Origin: Kitasatospora sp. NBC_01246 | Lineage (GTDB): Bacteria > Actinomycetota > Actinomycetes > Streptomycetales > Streptomycetaceae | DNA length: 64,000 bases | Direction of reading: 5' to 3' | NCBI RefSeq assembly: GCF_036226505.1 | Contig: NZ_CP108484.1 | Span: forward strand, 1,612,001 to 1,676,000 | The notes under the pieces: generated by a model | Databases searched by the model: none | Told to the model about the DNA's origin: nothing | What the model saw: the letters and a program-made list of their open reading frames with translations, nothing else | Position numbers and translations under genes: made by a program | Shown here: in pieces, positions 26,811 to 34,408 of the stretch | Numbering within the stretch: position 1 is the first letter of the stretch | How the letters are laid out: the number at the start of each line of letters is the position of its first letter

Positions 26811-28379
26811 CTACGGCGCGTCGACCGGGTCGGCGGCGCTCACCGGCACGTCCGGGTGGCGGAACCAGGAGCCCTGCACGGCCCACTGGACCAGCATCAG
26901 CACACCGCCCAGCAGCAGGGCGCCGATGCCGATCACGGTCACCCCGCCGGTCTCGCCGATCAGCGGCAGATCGATCGAGGTCGCCCCGTAGTCGGCGGCC
27001 GCGTAGACGTCGAACGCGGCGTAGCAGAAGAAGTACAGCAGCACCACGCCGCCCAGCAGCGGGACGAGCCCCTTGAAGACGAAGTCCTTGACGCTCCTGG
27101 TCAGCACCCGCCGGTAGTACCAGACGCAGGCGAAGCCGGTCAGGCCGTAGTAGAAGGCGATGCCGAGCCCCACCGAGGCGATCGAGTCGGCCAGGACGTT
27201 GCCGCTGATCGCGGTCAGCAGGACGTAGAAGGCGATCGACGCCAGGCCCATGCCGACGGTCGACCAGGTCGGGGTGCGGTGGCGGGGGTGCACCCGGCCG
27301 AACGCGGCGGGCACGGCCCTGTGCGCGGCCATCGAGAAGGCGGTCCGGGCGGTGGGCAGGATGGTGGTCTGGGTGGAGGCCGCCGCCGAGGTCAGCACCA
27401 TGAAGATCAGCAGCTTGCTGAGGAACCCGCCGAAGCCCGCCGTGCCGAACACCGCGTCACCGAGGCCGGACAGCACGTCCCCGGAGTTCTCCTCGTTGCC
27501 CAGTCCGATGCCCTCCGTGCCGATCCCCGCGAACGACAGCGCCGAGGTGGACACCAGGGTGTAGATCAACAGCAGCAGCACGGTGGAGATGACGGCCGCC
27601 CGCCCCGGGGTGCGCTTCGCGTCGGCGGTCTCCTCGTTGACCGAGACGGCGGTGTCCCAGCCCCAGTAGATGAACACCGCGGCGAGCATCCCGGCCGTGA
27701 AGGCACCGGCCGAGGGGATGTCCAAGGGGTTGAACCAGGAGGCGCTGACGTGGGCCGCCGTGGCGGGCGCACCGCTGCCGTAGGCCTTGACCAGGGCGGT
27801 GACCGACAGCACGACCAGCATCACCACCTCGATCGACAGCAGCCAGCGCTGCAGAGCGGCGGAGATCTCGATCCCGACGTAGCAGATCGCCGTCATCACG
27901 ACGATCCAGACCACGCCGGCGATCGACGTCCAGACCGTGCTGTCGGCGAGCGAGTCCAGCCCCACCAGCCGGAACCCGTACACGCCCGCGATCTGCGCCA
28001 GGTTCGCCATCACGATGATGTCGGCGACGATGATCCCCCAGCCGCCCATCCAGCCGGTGCGCGGCCCGAACGCCCGGGCGGCCCAGGTGAAGGTGGTGCC
28101 GCAGTCCGGATCGGAGGCGTTCAGCTCCTTGTACGCGTACGCGATCATCAGCATCGGGATGAACGCCAGGATGGTGACGATCGGCGCCTGGAAACCCACC
28201 CCCACCACGATGATGCCGAGCGTCGCGGCGAGGCTGTACGCGGGCGCGGTGGAGGCCAGCCCGATGGCGACCGAGGACACCAGACCGAGCGCACCGGTCT
28301 TCAGCCCCTTCTCGCCCGCACCCGAGCCGGTCGCCACTGGCGCCACGCCCGGGGCCGGGCCGTCGGAGGAGTGCGGCAT
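26811..28379 (-). CDS. APC family amino acid permease
   Basis: 522 residues from ATG 28379 with GGAGGAGGTGGG upstream. About 12-13 hydrophobic helices are visible. The start of helix 1 reads GLVSSVAIGLASTAPAYSLA, the unwound substrate-binding stretch of the APC fold, and FIYWGWDTAVSVNEETADAK is the conserved loop of amino acid/polyamine permeases of the YveA/GabP-like branch. It should import an amino acid or amine by cation symport. It is not obviously linked to neighbouring genes. Substrate unknown. Confidence 0.9.
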   Translation of the reverse strand: MPHSSDGPAPGVAPVATGSGAGEKGLKTGALGLVSSVAIGLASTAPAYSLAATLGIIVVGVGFQAPIVTILAFIPMLMIAYAYKELNASDPDCGTTFTWAARAFGPRTGWMGGWGIIVADIIVMANLAQIAGVYGFRLVGLDSLADSTVWTSIAGVVWIVVMTAICYVGIEISAALQRWLLSIEVVMLVVLSVTALVKAYGSGAPATAAHVSASWFNPLDIPSAGAFTAGMLAAVFIYWGWDTAVSVNEETADAKRTPGRAAVISTVLLLLIYTLVSTSALSFAGIGTEGIGLGNEENSGDVLSGLGDAVFGTAGFGGFLSKLLIFMVLTSAAASTQTTILPTARTAFSMAAHRAVPAAFGRVHPRHRTPTWSTVGMGLASIAFYVLLTAISGNVLADSIASVGLGIAFYYGLTGFACVWYYRRVLTRSVKDFVFKGLVPLLGGVVLLYFFCYAAFDVYAAADYGATSIDLPLIGETGGVTVIGIGALLLGGVLMLVQWAVQGSWFRHPDVPVSAADPVDAP

Positions 28380-28685
28380 GGGTCCCACCTCCTCCCCCTG
28401 ACCCACCCGAGTGCCTCGGGCCCGGTCACGGGGTCAGACAAATCACCCTGAACCGACCATACTGCCGCCACCCCTCCCCGGCTCGCTGCGCGCCTGCGGC
28501 CCAGCTGGGGGCGCCCCGGCCCGCTCCGGGGCGCCGCGTCACCCCTCACCGACCGGCACTCGCCCACCGCGCGGGCGGCCCGGCCTCCGAACCGCGTGGC
28601 GGTGCCGGGTGCGGTCGGGGTGGTCGCCGATACTCCGAGCAGCCGAGCGACGGCGGAGGGGTGAGCGAGAGGATCCCGATTCCCG

Positions 28686-28988
28686 ATGGAGTTCCTGGTC
28701 GACATGGTGACCACCGTCCCCGACGGGACGAGCGAGGAGGAGGTGGCGCGGATGCGGGCCCGGGAGGCCGTCCGGGCCGGGGAGCTGGCCGCGCAGGGGA
28801 GCCTGCTGCGGCTCTGGCGGCCGCCGCTCTCGGCCGGCGAGTGGCGCACCTGGGGGCTGTTCAGCGCGCCCGACGCGGAGCGGCTGGAGCGGCTCCTGGC
28901 CTCGATGCCGCTGCGGGTCTGGCGGCGCGACCGCGTCACGCCGCTGTCGCCGCACCCGAGCGACCCCGGGGCGGAGGGCGTCCGATGA
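28686..28988 (+). CDS. muconolactone delta-isomerase family protein
   Basis: 100 residues, ATG after GAGAGGA. EFLVDMVTTVPDG, REAVRAGELAAQGSLLRLWR, WGLFSAPDAERLERLLASMP and LRVWRRDRVTPLSPHP follow the small ferredoxin-like barrel of MIase proteins, which normally act in catechol degradation. No other ring-cleavage genes are nearby, so it is probably a family member with a different role. The stop overlaps the next start in ATGA. Confidence 0.85.
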   Translation: MEFLVDMVTTVPDGTSEEEVARMRAREAVRAGELAAQGSLLRLWRPPLSAGEWRTWGLFSAPDAERLERLLASMPLRVWRRDRVTPLSPHPSDPGAEGVR

Positions 28989-29344
28989 GCGACACCGCCG
29001 TGCTGCGGGGCGTGCTGGACCGCTGGAAGGCGGCCGTCGACGCCCATCGGCCCGAGGCGGTCGCGGCCTGCTTCACCGAGGACGCGGTCTTCCAGGGCCT
29101 GCACCCGTACAGCGTCGGGCGGCCGGGCGTCGCCGCCTACTACGCCTCCCAGCCGGCCGGGATGACGGCCGACTACCGCGTCCTGGAGACCAGGCGGCTC
29201 ACCGACGGCCTCCTGCTCGGCTACCTCGCCGTCGACTTCGCCTTCGTCGACCGGCCGACGCTGACCGTGAACCTCGGGGTCCTGCTGAGCAGGGCGGGCG
29301 ACGGCTGGTCCATCGCCCACTACCAGGTCTCGCTGCTGCCCTGA
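28985..29344 (+). CDS. NTF2-like (SgcJ/YybH-type) protein
   Basis: 119 residues, start within the ATGA overlap. VLDRWKAAVDAHRPEAVAAC, FTEDAVFQGLHPYSVGRPGV and LLSRAGDGWSIAHYQVSLL define an NTF2-like cone with a hydrophobic pocket. It is translationally coupled to the isomerase-like gene, and the pair probably works on one small substrate. No catalytic assignment is possible. Confidence 0.8.
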   Translation: MSDTAVLRGVLDRWKAAVDAHRPEAVAACFTEDAVFQGLHPYSVGRPGVAAYYASQPAGMTADYRVLETRRLTDGLLLGYLAVDFAFVDRPTLTVNLGVLLSRAGDGWSIAHYQVSLLP

Positions 29345-29359
29345 CGGCTCGGTCCCGCG

Positions 29360-30088
29360 TCAGTGCCGGTGGTGGTTGTCGGGCTGGGCCGGATCGCCGG
29401 GGTGTTCGAGGCCGGGCAGCAGGGTGAGCCGGGCGGCGCGGGTGCGGTCGAGCCAGCGGACGAAGGCGGCGCGGCGGGCGGCGGCCCGGACGGCGGGGGC
29501 CGGGTCGCCGCCCGCCTCCCCCGGCGGGTGGACGGCGAGCAGGGCCGCCGTCCACCCGCCCGCCGTGACCCAGGCGCCCGGCCCGGCGGCGCGGAGGGCG
29601 TCGGCGAGGGCGAGCGGGAGGGTCGCCGGGTCGGCCTCGCAGCCGCCGCCGTCGGGGAAGCCGAGCCGCCAGAGGGCGGGAACGGGGCGGTCGGCGGTCA
29701 TCGCCCGGTAGTGGGCCACCTCGTCCGCCCGGGGCCGGACGTCCGCCGTGACGGCCTCGAAGACCGCCCGGACGGCCGCGCTGCCCTCGTACGCGGCGGC
29801 CGTGATCGAGCCGAGTTCGACGGCGGCCTGCTGGTCGAGCCGGGCGGGGGTGCCGGTGCCGAGCGGCAGCCCGCGCTCGGTGCACACGGTGGAGCACAGC
29901 TCCTCCGTCAGCACCACCTGGGCAACCCAGCGGGCGAGTTGGCGGTCCTCGGAGCTGCCGGGCCGCGGCAGGGCGGCGGAGCGCGGGCCAGACCGCAGGG
30001 CGGCGAGGCGGCGGTCGAGTTCGGTGCGCGGCAGCGGGCGGCCGTCGAGCAGACCGAGGGCGCCGGCCACCGGGGCCCCGGCGGTCAC
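29360..30088 (-). CDS. unrecognised protein coupled to the large alpha-mannosidase
   Basis: 242 residues from GTG 30088, which overlaps the mannosidase stop as GTGA; no better start exists. I do not recognise a family with confidence. The N-terminus (GALGLLDGRPLPRTELDRRL AALR) and the helical Q/E-rich middle (LARWVAQVVLTEELCSTVC) faintly recall SurA/PpiC N-terminal chaperone helices. It has no signal peptide or membrane segment, and ends in NHHRH. Tight coupling to a GH38 enzyme suggests a partner, folding or regulatory role for it, by inference only. Confidence 0.55.
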   Translation of the reverse strand: MTAGAPVAGALGLLDGRPLPRTELDRRLAALRSGPRSAALPRPGSSEDRQLARWVAQVVLTEELCSTVCTERGLPLGTGTPARLDQQAAVELGSITAAAYEGSAAVRAVFEAVTADVRPRADEVAHYRAMTADRPVPALWRLGFPDGGGCEADPATLPLALADALRAAGPGAWVTAGGWTAALLAVHPPGEAGGDPAPAVRAAARRAAFVRWLDRTRAARLTLLPGLEHPGDPAQPDNHHRH

Positions 30089-33000
30089 GGCTCCACCACC
30101 AGGGCGACGGCCGGGGAGTACTGGCAGCGGCCGAACCACATCACCTTGGCCAGCGCCCAGGAGGCACCCGGCTCGGCGTCCTCGGGAGCCGCGAGCTCGA
30201 AGGCGGCGGTCTCGGTGGCGCCGGCGGCGAGGGTGAAGCCGCGGACGGGGGCGCCGACCGCCTCCCACGTCCCCCAAGGTGAGACCAGCTGGAGTTCGCC
30301 CCGGATCTCGCCGCGGGTCCGGTTGGCGAGCCGGACGGCGAGGGTGGCCCGGCCGCCGGGAGTCAGCCGCAGCCGCTCCTCGGCCACCGTCACGGTGAGA
30401 CCGCTGTCGCGGCCGTCCATGGACTCGGTGCCCTGGGCGGCGGTCCAGTCCTCGGGCGTCTCCCCGGGGGCGGGCAGCAGGCCGGGGAGCTCCCCGACGG
30501 CGAGGGTGACGACGTCCTCGATCCGCTGGTCCTCGTGCGTGATCCGGACGGCGGCGAAGTACAACCCGGGTTCGACCGCCGCCGGCGGGGTGAGCGTGAC
30601 CGGGAAGCGCAGGTGTCCGCCCGGCTCCAGGCGGTAGGGGCGGGCGCCGAGGCTCGCCGTCCAGCCCTCGGGGGGCAGGATCAGCGCGGCGCCCTCCACC
30701 GCGGCGTCCCGCAGCTGGGAGGAGAGGGCGACGGAGAGCTCGACCGGCTCACCCGGCCCGGCCGTCCGCAGCAGGCCGGGCGAGACGCCGACCGACACCG
30801 GGAGGTAACCGAGCGGCGCCGGGCCCCGGTTGTGCAGCCAGTAGCGGGCGTGGACCGGCTGGGCGGCCTCGGCGACCGCGCCGAGCACCGGGCCGGCCGG
30901 GTCGGCGGCCACGCTCGGCCGGGCCAGCACGGTGGCGATCTGCGAACCGGCGAGCTCCAGGGCCCCGTCGACGGAGTCCAGCGGCCGTTCCAGCAGGTCG
31001 GCGCGGTGCGGGTCGGTCAGCCCGAGGGCGCCGCCGAGGGTGGCGGTGCGGCCCAGGCCGGTGGACTCGACCAGCCGGACGGTGAGTCGGCCGTCGCCCG
31101 GGGCGGCCGCCGAGCCGTGCGCGATCGGGTTGCCGGTCGGCTTGAGGGTGCCCAGCAGCACCTCCCGGGCGGGTTCGACCCGCAGCCAGGAGAGGGTGGC
31201 GGGCAGCGGCCCCTTCCGCGCGGGGGCGATCCGGGCGTACAGCGGGTGGTTGAACTCCTGCCCCTGGGCGGGCAGCGCCTGGGCCCGCCAGTCCCCCGCG
31301 CCGCCGACCAGCGCGTAGCTGAACTCATGCGTCCAGTGCTGGAGCTGGAAGGACGCGCCGTCGGGCAGGGTGCGCCGGGGCGGGTCGATCCAGACGCCGG
31401 AGGGCCAGCCGGTGCAGGAGCGCATCAGCGAGAGGTGCAGCGCGCCGGTGGCGTCGACCGCGAAACCGGGCAGGCCGAAGCTCAGCAGTCCGACGCTGTG
31501 ATCGGTGAGCCGCTCCGCCGGGTGGAGCGCTCCGGGGCAGACGGCGGTGATCCGGGCGTCGGCGAGGTCGTGGACCAGCGCGGCCGGGTCGGTCACCACC
31601 AGGGCGGGCAGCGCCCGCAGGTCGCGCAGGTCGGCGCCGGGCTGCCAGACCTCGGCCAGCGGAGCCAGCGCGGGGACCCAGACGGCGCCGTGCGCCTTGA
31701 GCACGGTGGCGTACTCCTCGCCGGCCCGCTCGATCAGCTCCCGGGCGGCGGCATTGGCCTCCGGACCTCCGAGGACGATCCGGAAGTCCGGCAGGTTGGA
31801 GTCGACGTCCAGCCAGCCGTAGCGGGCCCAGTCGGCGCCGGAGGTCGTGGCGGTGACGCCGATCCGGGCGAGCGCGACCACCAGGTCGCGGGCGTCGGCG
31901 GCGGAGTCGAGGTCGGGAGTGATCACCTCGGCGACGCCGAGGGCGCGTTCGCCGAGCGGCGCGCCGGCCGGGTCGGTGAGGGCGACCCGGGCGGTGGAGC
32001 CCAGGCCGAACCAGGTGTTGGCCGGATTGTCCAGGGTCCAGGGCGCCTCGGCGGAGTCCACGTCGGGCAGCGCGAAACCGCGCCCGACCACCGCGTCGGC
32101 GACCTCGCTGACCGGCAGCGCGCCGGGCAGGTCGACCGGGAAGCGCAGCCGCAGCAGGCGGTCGGCGCCGGAGAAGTCGACCACCCTGGTCCGGCAGTCG
32201 ACCCGGTCGACGCCCCGCCAGAGCGTCACGGTCTGCTCGTACCGGACGCCGTCCACGGTGCCGGCGATCACCAGCCGCTCACCGAGCGGGCCGGTCTCGC
32301 GGCGCACGCTCGCCGGCTGCCCGCCGGAGCCGAGGACGGGCCCCTTGGGGACGAGGTGCCACGGGCCCTCGCCGAAGTCGGGGTGCTGCGGGTACTCCTC
32401 GTACACCCGCAGCTCGTTGCCGATCCGGCCGTTCCGAATTAACTCCCTCTCGTGCAAAAGATCCTGAATGGACGTCAGTCCGCCGCCCCGGGCCGGGTCG
32501 GCGGTCACCCGGTAGCGGGCGTTGGCGACGGTGTGGCCCTCGGCGCGCGACCAGGCGGTGTCCTCGACCCCGTCGGCGGAGGGGACCAGCCGCCAGGTGC
32601 GCCAGCCCAGGGCGGGCACCCCGGCGGCCAGGAAGCGCAGGGTGCCCCGGTCCACGGCGCTGGGTACCACGGCGCCGGTGTCGTCCAGGACGAGGACGGC
32701 CCGGGAGCGACCCCGCGGCAGCCGGACGGCGACCAGGTCGGTGCGGTCGAAGGAGAGGGTGTTGGTGACGACGACGGCCGAACCGATGCCGGCGGTGTCG
32801 ATCCGGCCGGTGAGCGCGTCCAGCGACCGGTCCCGGACGTCGGCGGCCAGGTCGTACGCCTCGCGCCAGCCGCCGAGCAGGTCGAGGTAGACCTGGTCGG
32901 ACTCCGAGCCGGTGATCGCGTCGTGGTGGGCGCCGTAGGCGAGGTGGCGCCAGACCTTGTCCAGCGCGGCCCCCGGGTAGCGGCCCAGCCCCTGCACGGT

Positions 33001-34305
33001 GGCCAGGGTGGCGAGCTTCTCGGCGTCGACGGCGGCGACCTCGGCGGCCCGCTGGGCCTGCTTGGTGTCGATGTAGGAGACGTCCTTGCCGGTGTAGACC
33101 GGGTTCATGTCCCGGGTCTGCGGGCTGGGCCGGCGGCCGGTGGCGGCCAGCTCGGCGCGGACGGCGTCCAGGAAGTCGCGCGGGGTGGCGCAGACGAACC
33201 GCGGCCAGAGGTACTTGCGCGCCCAGGAGCGGTGGATCTCGGTGACCCACTTGTTCGGCGGGGTGTAGTCGGTGCCGACGGGCAGCAGCAGGTTCTTCGT
33301 CGCGCCGACCGGCTTGAGCTTGCGGTACAGCTCGTAGACGGCCTGCTCGGCGGTGGCGAGGTCGGCGGAGGAGTCCATCCACCAGCCGGCCGAGTAGTGG
33401 TGCGGCATGTAGTGGGTGAGCACGCCGTCGCCGGAGGGCGCGATCCACTCGAACTCGCTCGGGAACTGCATCACCCGGGCGTCGTCCTTGGCCTCGCGGA
33501 AGTTCTTCTGGATCGGGCCCCACTGGTGGAACGGGCCGCGGGCCCAGGCGCTGCCGGTGAGCCCGGCGGCCGCGAGGTGACCGGGGAACTGCGGGTCGTG
33601 GCCGAACACGTCCAGCTGCCAGGCGGTCCGCGGGTCGCCGCCGAGGATGTCGCGCTGGTAGCCGATGCCGTAGACGATGTTGCGGATGGTGGTCTCGGCA
33701 CCGGTGAGGTTGGTGTTGGGCTCGTTGTAGGTGCCGCCGACCAGTTCCACCTGACCGCGCTCCAGCAGCAGCCGCAGCGCCGCGCGGCGTTCCGGGTGCT
33801 GGTCGAAGTAGGGCTTCAGGTAGTCGACTTCGGCGAGTACGAACCTGTAGACCGGGTCACGCAGCGCGAGGTCCAGGTGCGCGTCGACGAGCGCGAAGCC
33901 GTTGCGCTCCCAGAGCGGCCGGGTGGTCGCGTCGGCGGAGAGCAGCTCCCAGGGCGAGGTGTAGGCGGCCTGGGTGTTCCACCAGACCGGGTCGTAGTGG
34001 AAGTGCGAGACCAGGTACATCGTCCAGCCGGGTTCGGCCGCCTCGACGACGGCCTCGACGGTCGCGGTGACGCCGTCCGTCGCCGCGGTCACCAGGACCG
34101 GGATCCGGGCCCCGGGCTCGGCGCCGGTGATCTCCAGGGGGACTTCGACCAGCCCCGTGCCGGCCTCCTCGCCGCGTACGCCCGGGCCGGTGACGGTGAT
34201 CCGGGCGGGCGGGCCGTCGAGGGTCACGCGCAGCAGCTGGCGCGGCGCGTCCTCGGGGCCGGTGAAGAGGTCCGTGCTCTCGACGGCGGTGATGGTGACC
34301 GGCAC
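30085..34305 (-). CDS. GH38 alpha-mannosidase, large form with NEW3-like domains
   Basis: 1406 residues from GTG 34305 (AAAGGA upstream), no signal peptide, so intracellular. Residues 1-95 are a beta domain. The GH38 catalytic part begins with SHFHYDPVWW (zinc ligands His103, Asp105) and includes nucleophile Asp232 in WQLDVFGHDPQFP and GAHHDAITGSESDQVY. Beta-sandwich domains follow, and the C-terminal 270 residues contain two NPCBM-associated NEW3-like modules (LEPGGHLRFPVTLTPPA, LTPGGRATLAVRLANRT). It should trim alpha-mannose from imported glycans. Codon 622 is TTA. It lies downstream of the GH85 gene but behind a strong terminator. Confidence 0.93.
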   Translation of the reverse strand: MPVTITAVESTDLFTGPEDAPRQLLRVTLDGPPARITVTGPGVRGEEAGTGLVEVPLEITGAEPGARIPVLVTAATDGVTATVEAVVEAAEPGWTMYLVSHFHYDPVWWNTQAAYTSPWELLSADATTRPLWERNGFALVDAHLDLALRDPVYRFVLAEVDYLKPYFDQHPERRAALRLLLERGQVELVGGTYNEPNTNLTGAETTIRNIVYGIGYQRDILGGDPRTAWQLDVFGHDPQFPGHLAAAGLTGSAWARGPFHQWGPIQKNFREAKDDARVMQFPSEFEWIAPSGDGVLTHYMPHHYSAGWWMDSSADLATAEQAVYELYRKLKPVGATKNLLLPVGTDYTPPNKWVTEIHRSWARKYLWPRFVCATPRDFLDAVRAELAATGRRPSPQTRDMNPVYTGKDVSYIDTKQAQRAAEVAAVDAEKLATLATVQGLGRYPGAALDKVWRHLAYGAHHDAITGSESDQVYLDLLGGWREAYDLAADVRDRSLDALTGRIDTAGIGSAVVVTNTLSFDRTDLVAVRLPRGRSRAVLVLDDTGAVVPSAVDRGTLRFLAAGVPALGWRTWRLVPSADGVEDTAWSRAEGHTVANARYRVTADPARGGGLTSIQDLLHERELIRNGRIGNELRVYEEYPQHPDFGEGPWHLVPKGPVLGSGGQPASVRRETGPLGERLVIAGTVDGVRYEQTVTLWRGVDRVDCRTRVVDFSGADRLLRLRFPVDLPGALPVSEVADAVVGRGFALPDVDSAEAPWTLDNPANTWFGLGSTARVALTDPAGAPLGERALGVAEVITPDLDSAADARDLVVALARIGVTATTSGADWARYGWLDVDSNLPDFRIVLGGPEANAAARELIERAGEEYATVLKAHGAVWVPALAPLAEVWQPGADLRDLRALPALVVTDPAALVHDLADARITAVCPGALHPAERLTDHSVGLLSFGLPGFAVDATGALHLSLMRSCTGWPSGVWIDPPRRTLPDGASFQLQHWTHEFSYALVGGAGDWRAQALPAQGQEFNHPLYARIAPARKGPLPATLSWLRVEPAREVLLGTLKPTGNPIAHGSAAAPGDGRLTVRLVESTGLGRTATLGGALGLTDPHRADLLERPLDSVDGALELAGSQIATVLARPSVAADPAGPVLGAVAEAAQPVHARYWLHNRGPAPLGYLPVSVGVSPGLLRTAGPGEPVELSVALSSQLRDAAVEGAALILPPEGWTASLGARPYRLEPGGHLRFPVTLTPPAAVEPGLYFAAVRITHEDQRIEDVVTLAVGELPGLLPAPGETPEDWTAAQGTESMDGRDSGLTVTVAEERLRLTPGGRATLAVRLANRTRGEIRGELQLVSPWGTWEAVGAPVRGFTLAAGATETAAFELAAPEDAEPGASWALAKVMWFGRCQYSPAVALVVEP
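32440..32442 (-). promoter_or_regulatory. TTA codon (Leu622) in the GH38 gene
   Basis: On the minus strand the frame reads GAG TTA ATT CGG (Glu-Leu-Ile-Arg), giving an in-frame TTA. The surrounding 20 codons are also less GC-rich than the rest of the gene (for example CTT, TTG, ATT). Confidence 0.85.
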
Positions 34306-34358
34306 GGGGTGGGTCCTTTCGGGAGACGGAGCGGGTCGGGAACCGGGGCCGGGACGTG

Positions 34359-34402
34359 TCCGGTGATTCCCGTCGCATCAGCGCGCGACGGGAATCACCG
34401 GA
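34359..34402 (-). terminator. intrinsic terminator after the GH85 gene
   Basis: A perfect 18-bp stem (34359-34376 with 34385-34402) and an 8-base loop, six bases past the GH85 stop on the minus strand. It separates the GH85 transcript from the large GH38 gene. Confidence 0.88.
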
Positions 34403-34408
34403 GGAGCC

